From assembly GCA_020634885.1 (NCBI GenBank), contig JACKAW010000005.1, forward strand, positions 124,001-188,000: a DNA stretch of 64,000 bases, written 5' to 3'. Source of the DNA: Anaerolineales bacterium. Lineage in GTDB: Bacteria; Chloroflexota; Anaerolineae; Anaerolineales; Villigracilaceae. The position numbers were made by a program, and so were the translations under genes. Below the pieces are notes generated by a model. That model was not told the origin of the DNA and searched no databases. It was given only the letters and a program-made list of their open reading frames with translations. Of the stretch, positions 16,644 through 25,163 are shown piece after piece (position 1 is the stretch's first letter; each line of letters begins with the position of its first letter).

Positions 16644-19600
16644 TTACCTGGTTTGGTACAGGGGCACCAGCAAAAAGAATGTACTTCCTTTGCCTACCGT
16701 GCTTTCCACCCAAATACGTCCACGATGGCTCTCGGCAATGGATTGGACAATGGCAAGCCCCAACCCCGAGCCGGGCTGGGCGCGTGCCTCGCGTTGTTTT
16801 CCACGATAAAACTTTTCAAAAAGATGTGGAATATCCTCTGCGGGAATCCCGATCCCTGAATCAGAGATCGCAAAGATGAGATTTTCCGGGTTCGAAAGGG
16901 TGCTGATCTTTACTTCACCATTTTCAGGCGTATATTTGACGGCATTTTCCACCAGGTTATACACAGCCTGATGCAGGAGCGCCTGGTCTGCCTGCACGGC
17001 GTGAGGCATATCCTTTGGCAGTTCGAGCGTGAGTTGAATATTCTTCTGCGAAGCCTGCAACTGTAAGGCGCCGGTGACGCGTTCAATGATATCCAGGACT
17101 GAAACATTCTCCACTTGCAAGCCAACACCAAACTCGATCCGTCCCAGATCAAGCAGGTTATTCACAAGGCGAGACATATTCTCAACACCCGTGACGATCT
17201 TTTTCACATAGCCTTGCTGCTGCTCGTTCAACTCGCCGACCGTATCAAGCATGGTGGCGTACCCGCGCATGAGAGTGAGCGGAGAACGCAGGTCATGGCT
17301 CACGGTTGCCACAAATTCCGATTTCATCGTATCCAACTCTTTGAAATGGGTCACATCGCGCATGATGCACACGCGTCCGATCTGGTGCTCATCCACCATC
17401 ACGGGTGAGGCGGTTGCAAGGTAGGTGCGTCCATCTGGCAAAACGATCTCAGTCGATTGCTGTTCAGAGATGGTGCTTTGCAGCAACGCCAACAGCGGAC
17501 GGAGTTTGATCACCTTTTCGGTTTCCATGCCGCTCATCGTGTCGTTGACACCCTGCTTAAAAGCGGACGTGGTTGCATGGTTGGCAAGCAGCAAGCGGTT
17601 GCGGTGATCCGTCACGATCACCGGGTCTGGCGAAGAGTTGATGATGGCTTCCAACTGGCGGCGTGAGGCTTCCACCGTCAGGTAGAGGTGGGCGTTCGCC
17701 ACCGCCAACGCTGCCTGTCCGGCAAGTGTCGTCATCAAGCGGATGTCTGAATCGGAGAACTTGCGCGGTTGCTCAAACCCAGCCCACACCACGCCGTAAT
17801 AACGATTTTCATGCCGCAGCGCCACAGCCAACAACGCCAGCGGTTGAGGTTTTCCAGTTTCAAAGGTCAATTCCCGTGAGCGGGTCAGGTTGGGCAGTAC
17901 GATTCTTTCCTGGCTTTGTGCAAGGTCAAGAATTTGCTCATCAAGATATGCGTACACGTCCTGCTCGTCTTCCAATGAAAAACGCGAAGGCAGTTCAATG
18001 ACCGTATCTGGAAGAATGCTGGGAGAAAGCACCACACTGACAGAATTTGCCCCCGTAGAACGGATCGCCTCCAGCACCGGTTTGACCGCATCCTGCATCT
18101 CCAAGCTGGATGCCACCCCCTGGCTTACCTTCAAAAGACGGTTGATCTCTTCGAGCCGAGCCTGCAAGCCCACACGCATCTGTTCAAACGCGCGGCTTAA
18201 TTGAGAAACTTCATCCTCGCCTTTTATCAGCAATGGATTATCAAGGTTGCCCATTGCAATGCGATTCGCTTCCAATGCCAGCCCTTGCAGAGAACTGGTA
18301 AGCACCCGCAGGGCAATACGCAGGGTTGCCAGCGCCACCACAGCAAGCAGAACGATCATCAGAGCCAGCGGCGTGGCAATGCTTAATGCCAGTTGCTGCG
18401 CCTGCTGCGCCGGGACGGTTAACACCACCGCCCACGGACGCCCAAAAACCGGCTGATAATAAACCAATTGACGGGTTCCATCTGGTGCGGTGTCTTCATA
18501 GAAAAATGCTTCAGGGCGAACCTCACCCTCATACTGCGTCAACACATGGGTCGAATCGGAATGGTAAATAATATGGTTGGCATCATCTACCAACATACCA
18601 GAGCCGCCCAGGTTGCGCATATTATCAAGACTCTTGATCAGAGGCAGGGTCAATGGGTTGGCTTCGATGGTGGTACGCCCGATCAACACCCGCTGAACTT
18701 CCCCGTTCTCAGAACGAATAGCGGCAAGGAAAGCCACCCGCGCCGACCCCTCTTCCGTCATGGGTGGGATGGAATAGACCTGCGTGAGAACCCCCTGCGT
18801 AGAGAGCAGAACTCCCATATCCTCATCCGGGTACAACTTGAACCCCGGGCGCGTATCTTCAGGGTAGATCGCCAGAATTGCTTTTGACGAAGTATCAAGC
18901 ACAATGAGCTGGTCAAAATAAGGCACAGCTTTAATACGTGTTGCAAGGATGGAAGTTAGCTCAGCCCCATTGGCGCTGGACATCTCCGGTTCTTCCGCCA
19001 ATTGCACCGCCAGATTCTGCCCTGTTTCAAGGAAGAACGGCACACTTTGCGCCGCAGATTCACCCGTACTTGCGAGGCGGTCTTCGAGCATCCCCCGCGC
19101 CGATTCTCCTGCCACCCACCAGCCGCCGATCAACAACGAAAACAGCAGCAACAAAATGAATGACCCCACCGCAAAAATAAAACGGGTTTCAAGGCTGCGT
19201 TCGCTGGGTGAAGGTTGCAGCGCCTTGTTGCTGCCCCACTTTGCAGGGAACAGAACAGAAACCAATTGTGCAACCAACCCACTGAAAAGCATTTCACCCG
19301 CAAATGCAAGCGTTACCACCCAGGCATTGCTGATCGCAAAATCAAGCCGTGCCGTCGAGTGAACGTCTGCGCCCCATTGGGTGAACAGCGCACTGATCGT
19401 ATAAAAAAACAAATGGATGGGAACGAGCAGCAAAGCGCCTGCAAGCGGCTGGCGCAGCAAACGATAGGCAGGCGTGCGGTATCGCTGGCGGATATTTTGC
19501 GAAAAGACCACCGCCAGAATGGAATATTCAAGAATTGGAAAAAGAGAATACAGGTCCCAAGTGCCGCGTATCAAACCGGCAAATGCCCCCAACAACGCCG

Positions 19601-19934
19601 CAGGGATCGGACCAAGCAGACCGCCGCCCAACAACCACGGAATGGCAGAAAAAACCATCAGCGCAGAACCAGGCGCATCGGCGGGCAACCCGGGCAAAGG
19701 TCGAATAGAAGCGGATGTTAGGCGTATCCCTAAAAATAAATTGAGAACAGGTACAAGTAGAAAAAGGGCAAAAAATATTCCCCAAGCCCCCGAACCAAAT
19801 GTTGGTAATGTTTTTCGCCTGCTGTATAAAAAAAATGTAAAACCGGCGAGTAGAGACACCCATACAAGCCATCCTGCAAGAGTGGGCGGGGCGGGGAACG
19901 CAATGCCTGCAAGGAGTGTGAGGATGAAATCCAT
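16644..19934 (-). CDS. Membrane sensor histidine kinase with dCache-HAMP-GAF-PAS
   Basis: 1096 residues. Residues 1-240 hold about seven hydrophobic helices, MASE-like. A further helix near 265 leads into an extracytoplasmic Cache-like sensor (about 285-515), a helix at about 520-540, HAMP (about 540-585), GAF (about 600-755), PAS (about 765-870), HisKA with VSHDLRSPLTL (His near 877) and a HATPase domain with NLVENAVKYTP, DSGIGIP, FEKFYRG and GSGLGLAI. All ATP-binding boxes are intact. No response regulator gene adjoins it, so it is an orphan kinase here. TATAAT 8 nt before the ATG suggests a leaderless message. The ligand is unknown. Confidence 0.9.
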   Translation of the reverse strand: MDFILTLLAGIAFPAPPTLAGWLVWVSLLAGFTFFLYSRRKTLPTFGSGAWGIFFALFLLVPVLNLFLGIRLTSASIRPLPGLPADAPGSALMVFSAIPWLLGGGLLGPIPAALLGAFAGLIRGTWDLYSLFPILEYSILAVVFSQNIRQRYRTPAYRLLRQPLAGALLLVPIHLFFYTISALFTQWGADVHSTARLDFAISNAWVVTLAFAGEMLFSGLVAQLVSVLFPAKWGSNKALQPSPSERSLETRFIFAVGSFILLLLFSLLIGGWWVAGESARGMLEDRLASTGESAAQSVPFFLETGQNLAVQLAEEPEMSSANGAELTSILATRIKAVPYFDQLIVLDTSSKAILAIYPEDTRPGFKLYPDEDMGVLLSTQGVLTQVYSIPPMTEEGSARVAFLAAIRSENGEVQRVLIGRTTIEANPLTLPLIKSLDNMRNLGGSGMLVDDANHIIYHSDSTHVLTQYEGEVRPEAFFYEDTAPDGTRQLVYYQPVFGRPWAVVLTVPAQQAQQLALSIATPLALMIVLLAVVALATLRIALRVLTSSLQGLALEANRIAMGNLDNPLLIKGEDEVSQLSRAFEQMRVGLQARLEEINRLLKVSQGVASSLEMQDAVKPVLEAIRSTGANSVSVVLSPSILPDTVIELPSRFSLEDEQDVYAYLDEQILDLAQSQERIVLPNLTRSRELTFETGKPQPLALLAVALRHENRYYGVVWAGFEQPRKFSDSDIRLMTTLAGQAALAVANAHLYLTVEASRRQLEAIINSSPDPVIVTDHRNRLLLANHATTSAFKQGVNDTMSGMETEKVIKLRPLLALLQSTISEQQSTEIVLPDGRTYLATASPVMVDEHQIGRVCIMRDVTHFKELDTMKSEFVATVSHDLRSPLTLMRGYATMLDTVGELNEQQQGYVKKIVTGVENMSRLVNNLLDLGRIEFGVGLQVENVSVLDIIERVTGALQLQASQKNIQLTLELPKDMPHAVQADQALLHQAVYNLVENAVKYTPENGEVKISTLSNPENLIFAISDSGIGIPAEDIPHLFEKFYRGKQREARAQPGSGLGLAIVQSIAESHRGRIWVESTVGKGSTFFLLVPLYQTR

Positions 19935-19942
19935 TTTTTTCG

Positions 19943-19948
19943 ATTATA
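19943..19948 (-). promoter_or_regulatory. -10 box of a leaderless promoter (sensor kinase)
   Basis: TATAAT on the minus strand, 8 nt before the ATG at 19934, with no ribosome site between. Confidence 0.55.
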
Positions 19949-19995
19949 GCCCCAAAACATTCCAATCGTTTAACAGATGCTTTACATTTTTGGAA

Positions 19996-20709
19996 TTATC
20001 CCCCGCGATATTTTTCCGGCAAAAGCGATGCGAGGGCAGCCATGATCCGTTTTGTGCCGTCTGTTACCGCTTCTTTCCCCGCTGATGCCTGCTCATTCAA
20101 CCTGAACATTTTTCCAACCCGAATGTGAACCGGCGCGCGCCGCAGTTTGAGCACATGTTGCGATACATTTTCATTCTCTGTACCGGTGAGTGCAATGGGC
20201 AAAATGGGCGCGTTGGCTTTATACGCGAGAAATGCCGCTCCGCCTGCGCCCTCTTCCAATGCGCCGGTGAGCGAGTAACGCCCCTCTGGGGCAATGACGA
20301 TGATTCGCCCTTCCTTGAGCCCATCAAGCGCGGCGCGCAGGGCGCGTTTATCGGGTCTGCCGCGATGCAGCCAGATGATGCCGTACCGATCCATGAGCTT
20401 GCCGAGGATCGGCAGGTCGTATAACTCGATCTTGCCGAGTGCATCGGGTGTGAAAGGCAGGCGTGAGATCAGTGCGGGGATATCGGCATTGCCAAGGTGG
20501 TTGATGGCGATCAGCAAAGGTCCGCTGGTTGGGATGTTTTCCATGCCTTCGGTGGTGATGCGCAGGCAGGCGTTGGCAATAAACTTGAGCAGCCGATGAC
20601 CAAACCTGCGGAAGGCGAGCCGTTCGGGAGAAAGCTCGGGCAGGCGCACCAACTCTGGCTTCCACACCTCAGTGACCGGCTTGGGTGGCGGCGGTGTTTT
20701 TTCCATCAT
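19996..20709 (-). CDS. PlsC-like lysophospholipid acyltransferase
   Basis: A 237-residue LPLAT/AGPAT-family acyltransferase. NHLGNAD (motif I, H-x4-D) is at about residues 72-78, WLHRGRPDKRAL is motif II, APEGRYSLTG (motif III, EGR) follows, and LPIALTG motif IV. It would acylate the sn-2 position of lysophosphatidic acid or a related lipid at the membrane face. The product of PlsY (8092) would be its substrate, although the genes are 11 kb apart. It starts 6 nt after the cytidylate kinase stop; ATG codons at 20709 and 20706 are both possible. Coupling of cmk with plsC is a common arrangement. Confidence 0.88.
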   Translation of the reverse strand: MMEKTPPPPKPVTEVWKPELVRLPELSPERLAFRRFGHRLLKFIANACLRITTEGMENIPTSGPLLIAINHLGNADIPALISRLPFTPDALGKIELYDLPILGKLMDRYGIIWLHRGRPDKRALRAALDGLKEGRIIVIAPEGRYSLTGALEEGAGGAAFLAYKANAPILPIALTGTENENVSQHVLKLRRAPVHIRVGKMFRLNEQASAGKEAVTDGTKRIMAALASLLPEKYRGG

Positions 20710-20715
20710 GGAGGT

Positions 20716-21396
20716 TTACTTGCACAACTCCATAATGCGTTCGTAGACTTGAGATTCGTTCATGTTGTCGGTATCGAGGATGAGGGCATCATCGGCGGGG
20801 CGCAGCGGGGCAACGGCGCGGGTCGAGTCGATGCGGTCACGTTCGATCATTTTGCTGAGGATCTCATCGTAATTAGATTCTTCGCCTCGGGCGGTAAGTT
20901 CGGTATGGCGGCGGCGGGCACGTTCTTCGGCGCTGGCGATCATGTACACTTTCAAATCGGCTTCAGGTAAAACGACCGTGCCAATATCACGCCCAACCAT
21001 CACAACCCCGCCGCGCAGACCGATGCGGCGCTGTTGGTCGGTAAGCGCTTTACGCACACCGGCGTATGCCGCCACAATAGAGACGTAGGCTTCTACATTC
21101 CCAGAGCGGATATCCCAGGTGATGTCGCGGTCTTCTACGAGGATGTCGCAGGCGCGTCCGTCGTTTTGGGTGGGCTGGCGAATATCGATCTGTGTTTCCT
21201 GAGCCATCGCGGTGACGGCGGCTTCGTTCTTTAGATCCATGTCGCGGCTAAGTGCGATCCATGTGACGGCGCGGTACATGATGCCGGTGTCGAAGAAAAG
21301 ATAGCCGAGTTGGTCGGCAAGCCGTTTGCCTACTGTGGATTTTCCAGATGCTGCGGGTCCGTCGAGTGCAATGGTTGATGGGGGAGTTTTTGTCAT
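20716..21396 (-). CDS. cmk: Cytidylate kinase
   Basis: About 226 residues. It phosphorylates CMP/dCMP with ATP. The P-loop is GPAASGKST; DTGIMYRAVTW, GRDIGTVVLPEADLKVYMIAS and the ARGEE...DRIDSTRAVAPLRPADDA segment with the substrate aspartate are all standard Cmk motifs. An in-frame ATG at 21405 overlaps the -10 box, so the second ATG at 21396, 7 nt after TAAAAT, is preferred as a leaderless start. Co-transcribed with the acyltransferase gene. Confidence 0.92.
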   Translation of the reverse strand: MTKTPPSTIALDGPAASGKSTVGKRLADQLGYLFFDTGIMYRAVTWIALSRDMDLKNEAAVTAMAQETQIDIRQPTQNDGRACDILVEDRDITWDIRSGNVEAYVSIVAAYAGVRKALTDQQRRIGLRGGVVMVGRDIGTVVLPEADLKVYMIASAEERARRRHTELTARGEESNYDEILSKMIERDRIDSTRAVAPLRPADDALILDTDNMNESQVYERIMELCK

Positions 21397-21403
21397 GGTG
21401 CCC

Positions 21404-21409
21404 ATTTTA
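21404..21409 (-). promoter_or_regulatory. -10 box of a leaderless promoter (cmk)
   Basis: TAAAAT on the minus strand with TG directly before it; it ends 7 nt before the ATG at 21396. Confidence 0.5.
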
Positions 21410-21424
21410 CATCAGTAAGGTAAT

Positions 21425-21454
21425 AAAAAAAAAACCGCAGAACATTGTCTGCGG
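21425..21454 (-). terminator. Rho-independent terminator of the GT39-like gene
   Basis: On the minus strand CCGCAGA and TCTGCGG flank a 6-nt loop and are followed by ten T. It ends the transcript of the gene at 21465 just before the cmk promoter. Confidence 0.9.
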
Positions 21455-21464
21455 TCACTGCTCA

Positions 21465-23225
21465 CTACTCACTACCCAAAAACAGGTCGCTCCTTGCCCA
21501 GAGGATGATGTTCTCTTGGGTTGTTAGCATTTCACGCAGTGTGACCCAGCGAAACCAATCGGCGGGGGTTGCTAATTGCCACGATGGGTTTTGCCGCCAG
21601 AGAAAGTCCTGTCCGCGATAAGCGGAGATGAGTTCCGGGTTTAGTTCGTATGGCGTGATGACAAAATCGGGGGTGCTGGTCACATCAAGCGAGTGGACTA
21701 TTTCTACGTGGTTTTCGCGTAATGTCCATTCAAGCGCGGGTGATTCGATTCCCATAATGGCGACTGTGGCGGCATAGTCGTTACCCATGCTGGTTTCAGA
21801 TACCTGGCTGATGGTTTCACGTAGTAGTTGTGCCTGGGTGGGTATTGCGGGCTGCCACCATAGCTCGGGGAAGCTCGTTCCGCGCAGACCCGCGGCTCCG
21901 AACAAGCTGCCAACGGTGAGTACGCCCAAGCCGAGCGCCATGCCCCAAACTCCTCCAAGAGAAGCGGTGCGGATGGACCATCCCGCCGCGATGAGGATCA
22001 GGCTGACGATGAGCAGCAAGAGTGAGCCAAACAACATGGCGGCGCGCAGGGTGTATTCGCTGGTTCCGATGGGCAGCCAGTTGAGGCTGGAAAGCCCCAG
22101 CCACGCGAAAGCCCAAAGGAAGCTGGTGAGCAAAATTACGCCAAGGATTTCTCGCCGTTCTTCGGGGTAAATGGTGATGTGGCGGGTAAGTTCAAGCGCG
22201 GCAATGGCGTGGAGCGGAAGGAGCATCCATGCCAGGTCTGCCATTTGGCGGGCGGGCATGAAGATGACAAGAAGGAATGAGACGAAGAGCCAGACACTAA
22301 GCAGAATGACCCGGCGGTAGCCGAATGCCCATCCGCGTATGAGGGCGATGCCTGCAAGCAATAGTGCGAAGGGTTGGTAGACTGGCAGGGAGATGAGCGC
22401 CATGCCTTGTGTAATGGTTGAGCCTGTTGTCCATTTTTCAATAAAAGCAGGGATGGATGCAAAGGCGGCTCCAATTCCGCTGGGGATGGTGAAGAAGAGG
22501 GAACCTGCAAGAATGAAGGTGAAGAGGAAGGTGGGGAATGGAAAGTGGAACTCTTTGGCTTCGTTCAGGACAGGCGCGGGCGGAGATGAGGTTTGTGTGG
22601 ACTGTGTTTCGCTGTCCGTTTCCTGTGCTTCGTGGTTAGTTTCTAGCTGCTTGGTTTCTGTAGCGGTTCTTTGTTTGAAGAGTTGTGCAATGGCAAGGGT
22701 AATGCCGAGGCTGAGAATGCCAAACCAGATGGACGGTCCGCTGAGGAGGGCGAGGGCGGCGCAAACGGCGGTGTGGCTGGGCTTTGCTTTGTTGAAGAAA
22801 CCAACCGTAAAGACGAGGAAGGTGATGGCAAGGATGGGGCTGGCGGCTTGACGGGAGATGGCGACCAAGCCCGGGTCTAGTGCAAGGAAGAAGGCGAGGA
22901 TCAGGCTGGGGCGGGGTTTGAGGCGATCTTCAAAGAGGAGGGGCGCTAAAACGAGGAGGCTGCCGATAAGGGCGGGGATGAAGCGGGCGAGGAAATTTGT
23001 CCCACCGCCAAAGGCGAGAAAAAGAATCGAGGTGGTGAGGATGTAGAGCGGGTGTGGGTCGAGGGTGGGGTTGGCGCTTTGCGAGAGGTGCAGGGCTTGC
23101 AAGGCTGGTGCGGCTTCGGCGTCGGTGAGCGGCATGGCGCCAAGACCAATAAAGCGAACTGCCAGCGCAATGGCAAAGGCGAATGCGTACAACCAACCTT
23201 CGTATTTGAAATGACGATAATTCAT
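21465..23225 (-). CDS. GT39-like polytopic membrane protein
   Basis: A 586-residue protein with about 12 hydrophobic helices. The first extracytoplasmic loop carries LGAMPLTDAEAAPALQAL, the position of the acidic catalytic motif of GT39/PMT-like enzymes, and a roughly 30-residue polar stretch rich in T, E and Q (about residues 190-225) separates two membrane blocks. A soluble C-terminal domain of about 110 residues contains ENHVEIVHSLD. It may transfer a sugar from a lipid carrier, but the catalytic pair is not certain. Single-gene unit with its own leaderless promoter and terminator. C-terminal residues resemble a periplasmic recognition domain. Confidence 0.6.
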   Translation of the reverse strand: MNYRHFKYEGWLYAFAFAIALAVRFIGLGAMPLTDAEAAPALQALHLSQSANPTLDPHPLYILTTSILFLAFGGGTNFLARFIPALIGSLLVLAPLLFEDRLKPRPSLILAFFLALDPGLVAISRQAASPILAITFLVFTVGFFNKAKPSHTAVCAALALLSGPSIWFGILSLGITLAIAQLFKQRTATETKQLETNHEAQETDSETQSTQTSSPPAPVLNEAKEFHFPFPTFLFTFILAGSLFFTIPSGIGAAFASIPAFIEKWTTGSTITQGMALISLPVYQPFALLLAGIALIRGWAFGYRRVILLSVWLFVSFLLVIFMPARQMADLAWMLLPLHAIAALELTRHITIYPEERREILGVILLTSFLWAFAWLGLSSLNWLPIGTSEYTLRAAMLFGSLLLLIVSLILIAAGWSIRTASLGGVWGMALGLGVLTVGSLFGAAGLRGTSFPELWWQPAIPTQAQLLRETISQVSETSMGNDYAATVAIMGIESPALEWTLRENHVEIVHSLDVTSTPDFVITPYELNPELISAYRGQDFLWRQNPSWQLATPADWFRWVTLREMLTTQENIILWARSDLFLGSE

Positions 23226-23232
23226 GAGCGCT

Positions 23233-23238
23233 ATTGTA
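23233..23238 (-). promoter_or_regulatory. -10 box of a leaderless promoter
   Basis: TACAAT on the minus strand ends 7 nt before the ATG at 23225; no ribosome site between. Confidence 0.5.
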
Positions 23239-23329
23239 ATCGGTTTAGGTTGTGGGGGCGAAGGCGCTCAATTGATTTTAATTTTGACGATGGATGGTTG
23301 TGTGTGTTCAGTTTTTACTTATTTCCACT

Positions 23330-23338
23330 TGTTATAAT
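23330..23338 (+). promoter_or_regulatory. Extended -10 box of a leaderless promoter (permease)
   Basis: TG-T-TATAAT, a perfect extended -10, ends 7 nt before the GTG at 23346. It fixes the start of a gene whose reading frame stays open some 300 nt further upstream. Confidence 0.65.
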
Positions 23339-23345
23339 CTTGTGT

Positions 23346-24356
23346 GTGGAAACAATAACATCAAAACGAATCTCCCGTAATGCGGTTCTGTTCATATTGC
23401 TTGCCGTTCTTCTTGCTGTCACTTTGAGCCTGCTGCCGGAAGGATTTTTTACATGGTTGTGGGATAAGCTCAATGTCTTTGCCACGGTTTTCCTTGGCAT
23501 CTTTGTAGAAGCCGTGCCGTATCTTTTGCTTGGAACCTTTGCCTCGGGTTTGGTGGAAGTGTTCATGGATCGGGATGCGATGAGCCGTTGGGTTTCCAAC
23601 CGTCCTGGTGCGGCGGCGATCAGCGGCGCTTTTATGGGGATGGTCTTTCCGGTGTGTGAGTGCGGAGTGGTTCCGCTTACGCGCCGTCTCTTCAAAAAGG
23701 GACTTCCGCTCTCGGCGGGCATCTCGTTTTTGCTGGCGGCGCCGGTTCTGAATCCCATTGTGATTATCAGTACTGCCTCCGCGTTTGGATGGGGCGAAAT
23801 GCTGCTCTGGCGCTTTGTGATCAGCCTTGTGATTGCCGTTACGGTGGGGCTGGTTTTTTCGGCTCAGGGTGAGGCGGCGGAGGTTCTGCGCCCTGTGATG
23901 GCGGGTGACGACCATGACCACATCCATGCCGAGGCGGGCGATTCTGTCCGCGAGAAGATCCGCAAGGCGCTGCTCATCACCGTGGATGAATTCTTTGATA
24001 TGGGGCGTTACCTTGTTTTGGGATCGATGCTCGCGGCTGGCTTGCAGACCTTTGTCTCGCAATCAGCGCTGCTGGCAATTGGAAGCGGACCGGTTCTTTC
24101 GGTCTTGGTCATGCTTCTGCTTGCCGTTATTCTTTCCATTTGTTCGACGGTGGATTCGTTCGTGGCGCTCGGTTTTACCGGCGTGTTCAGTTTTGGTTCG
24201 GTGCTGTCTTTCCTTGTGTTCGGTCCCATGGTGGATATTAAAAGCGTGATGATGTATTTGCAGGTGTTCAAGCGCCGTGCTGTGTTTTATATTGTCGGCA
24301 TTCCATTCCTGATGAGTCTGGCTGCCGGATTGGTGTTCAATTATTTTGTAAAGTAA
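23346..24356 (+). CDS. YraQ/UPF0718-family permease
   Basis: About 336 residues starting at GTG 23346 (reads ETITSKRISRN after the initiator). Eight or more helices, with FPVCECGVVPLTRRL and LAAPVLNPIVI in the first half and CSTVDSFVALGFTGVFS plus FGPMVDIKSV in the second, the repeated signature of UPF0718 permeases, relatives of the organoarsenical exporter ArsP. A central cytosolic loop has DDHDHIHAE, a possible metal site. The next gene is the DUF1980/TIGR03943 partner that normally accompanies this permease. The pair probably moves a metal or metalloid. The upstream open frame to 23052 lies before the promoter and is not translated. Confidence 0.88.
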   Translation: METITSKRISRNAVLFILLAVLLAVTLSLLPEGFFTWLWDKLNVFATVFLGIFVEAVPYLLLGTFASGLVEVFMDRDAMSRWVSNRPGAAAISGAFMGMVFPVCECGVVPLTRRLFKKGLPLSAGISFLLAAPVLNPIVIISTASAFGWGEMLLWRFVISLVIAVTVGLVFSAQGEAAEVLRPVMAGDDHDHIHAEAGDSVREKIRKALLITVDEFFDMGRYLVLGSMLAAGLQTFVSQSALLAIGSGPVLSVLVMLLLAVILSICSTVDSFVALGFTGVFSFGSVLSFLVFGPMVDIKSVMMYLQVFKRRAVFYIVGIPFLMSLAAGLVFNYFVK

Positions 24357-24413
24357 CGCGGACGATGGAAAGCGTACCGCCATCCACGGTTCACCATCTA
24401 TTCTGGAGTTTTT

Positions 24414-25163
24414 ATGTCTCAACGAATGTTCCGTTCTTATCAGGGGTTGCTGCTTTCCGGGTTGTTCATTTTTTTCGTGGTCAAAGCCGTGAATGGACAA
24501 TTGACCTGGTATATCAATTCCCGTTTCGTGCCGTTGACCATCGTTGGCATGATCTTCCTTGGTATTCTCGCCCAGACGATATTCACAGAGAATCGCCGCT
24601 CTCGCCTGCATGAAACAGAACATCCAGATCACCATCACGAGCATGACCATGCTCCTTCTGCGGTGAACCTGTGGGTGATGCTCATTCCCATTCTCATTGG
24701 GGTACTCATCCCCGCCCGCCCGTTGGATTCATCTGCCTTTGCTACAAAGGGATTTAATACCAGCGCCCCGCTGATCAGTTCTGATTCGTCTGCCAGTATT
24801 TTTGAAACCGAATCACAGGCGCGGAATGTGCTGGACTGGTTGAAACTCTTCAGCTTTCAAGATGATGTTACCCCGTTCATCGGCGAAGAGGCTTCGGTGA
24901 TCGGGTTTGTATATTTTGACGACCAGTTGGCTTCAGATCAGTTCTACGTAAGCCGCTTTGTGGTTTCGTGCTGTGCCGCGGATGGATTTGCAGTTGCCAT
25001 GCCCGCCCGTTGGGATGATGCTGCCACTCTTCGTCAAGATGCGTGGGTATTGGTTACAGGCAACATTGAATCCGTTACGATCAAAGGTCAGCGTGTGCCG
25101 ATGATCGTTGCTGAAACCGTTCAGCCGGTGGATGCGCCCGACCAACCCTATCTCTTCCCATGA
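24414..25163 (+). CDS. TIGR03943/DUF1980-family permease partner protein
   Basis: A 249-residue protein: two N-terminal helices, a histidine-rich loop HPDHHHEHDHAPSA (about residues 77-90), a third helix, then an extracytoplasmic domain with RFVVSCCAADG, the cysteine pair conserved in the UPF0703/YcgQ family. In Bacillus YcgQ and YcgR (the UPF0718 permease) are likewise adjacent. The His and Cys clusters point to metal binding. GGAG 6 nt before the ATG supports the start. It overlaps the next gene by ATGA. Confidence 0.85.
   Translation: MSQRMFRSYQGLLLSGLFIFFVVKAVNGQLTWYINSRFVPLTIVGMIFLGILAQTIFTENRRSRLHETEHPDHHHEHDHAPSAVNLWVMLIPILIGVLIPARPLDSSAFATKGFNTSAPLISSDSSASIFETESQARNVLDWLKLFSFQDDVTPFIGEEASVIGFVYFDDQLASDQFYVSRFVVSCCAADGFAVAMPARWDDAATLRQDAWVLVTGNIESVTIKGQRVPMIVAETVQPVDAPDQPYLFP

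Noticed and set aside
23052..23345. Upstream extension of the YraQ-type permease reading frame
   Set aside because: It overlaps the divergent membrane protein gene, lies before a perfect extended -10 box, and its residues have no membrane or family character.
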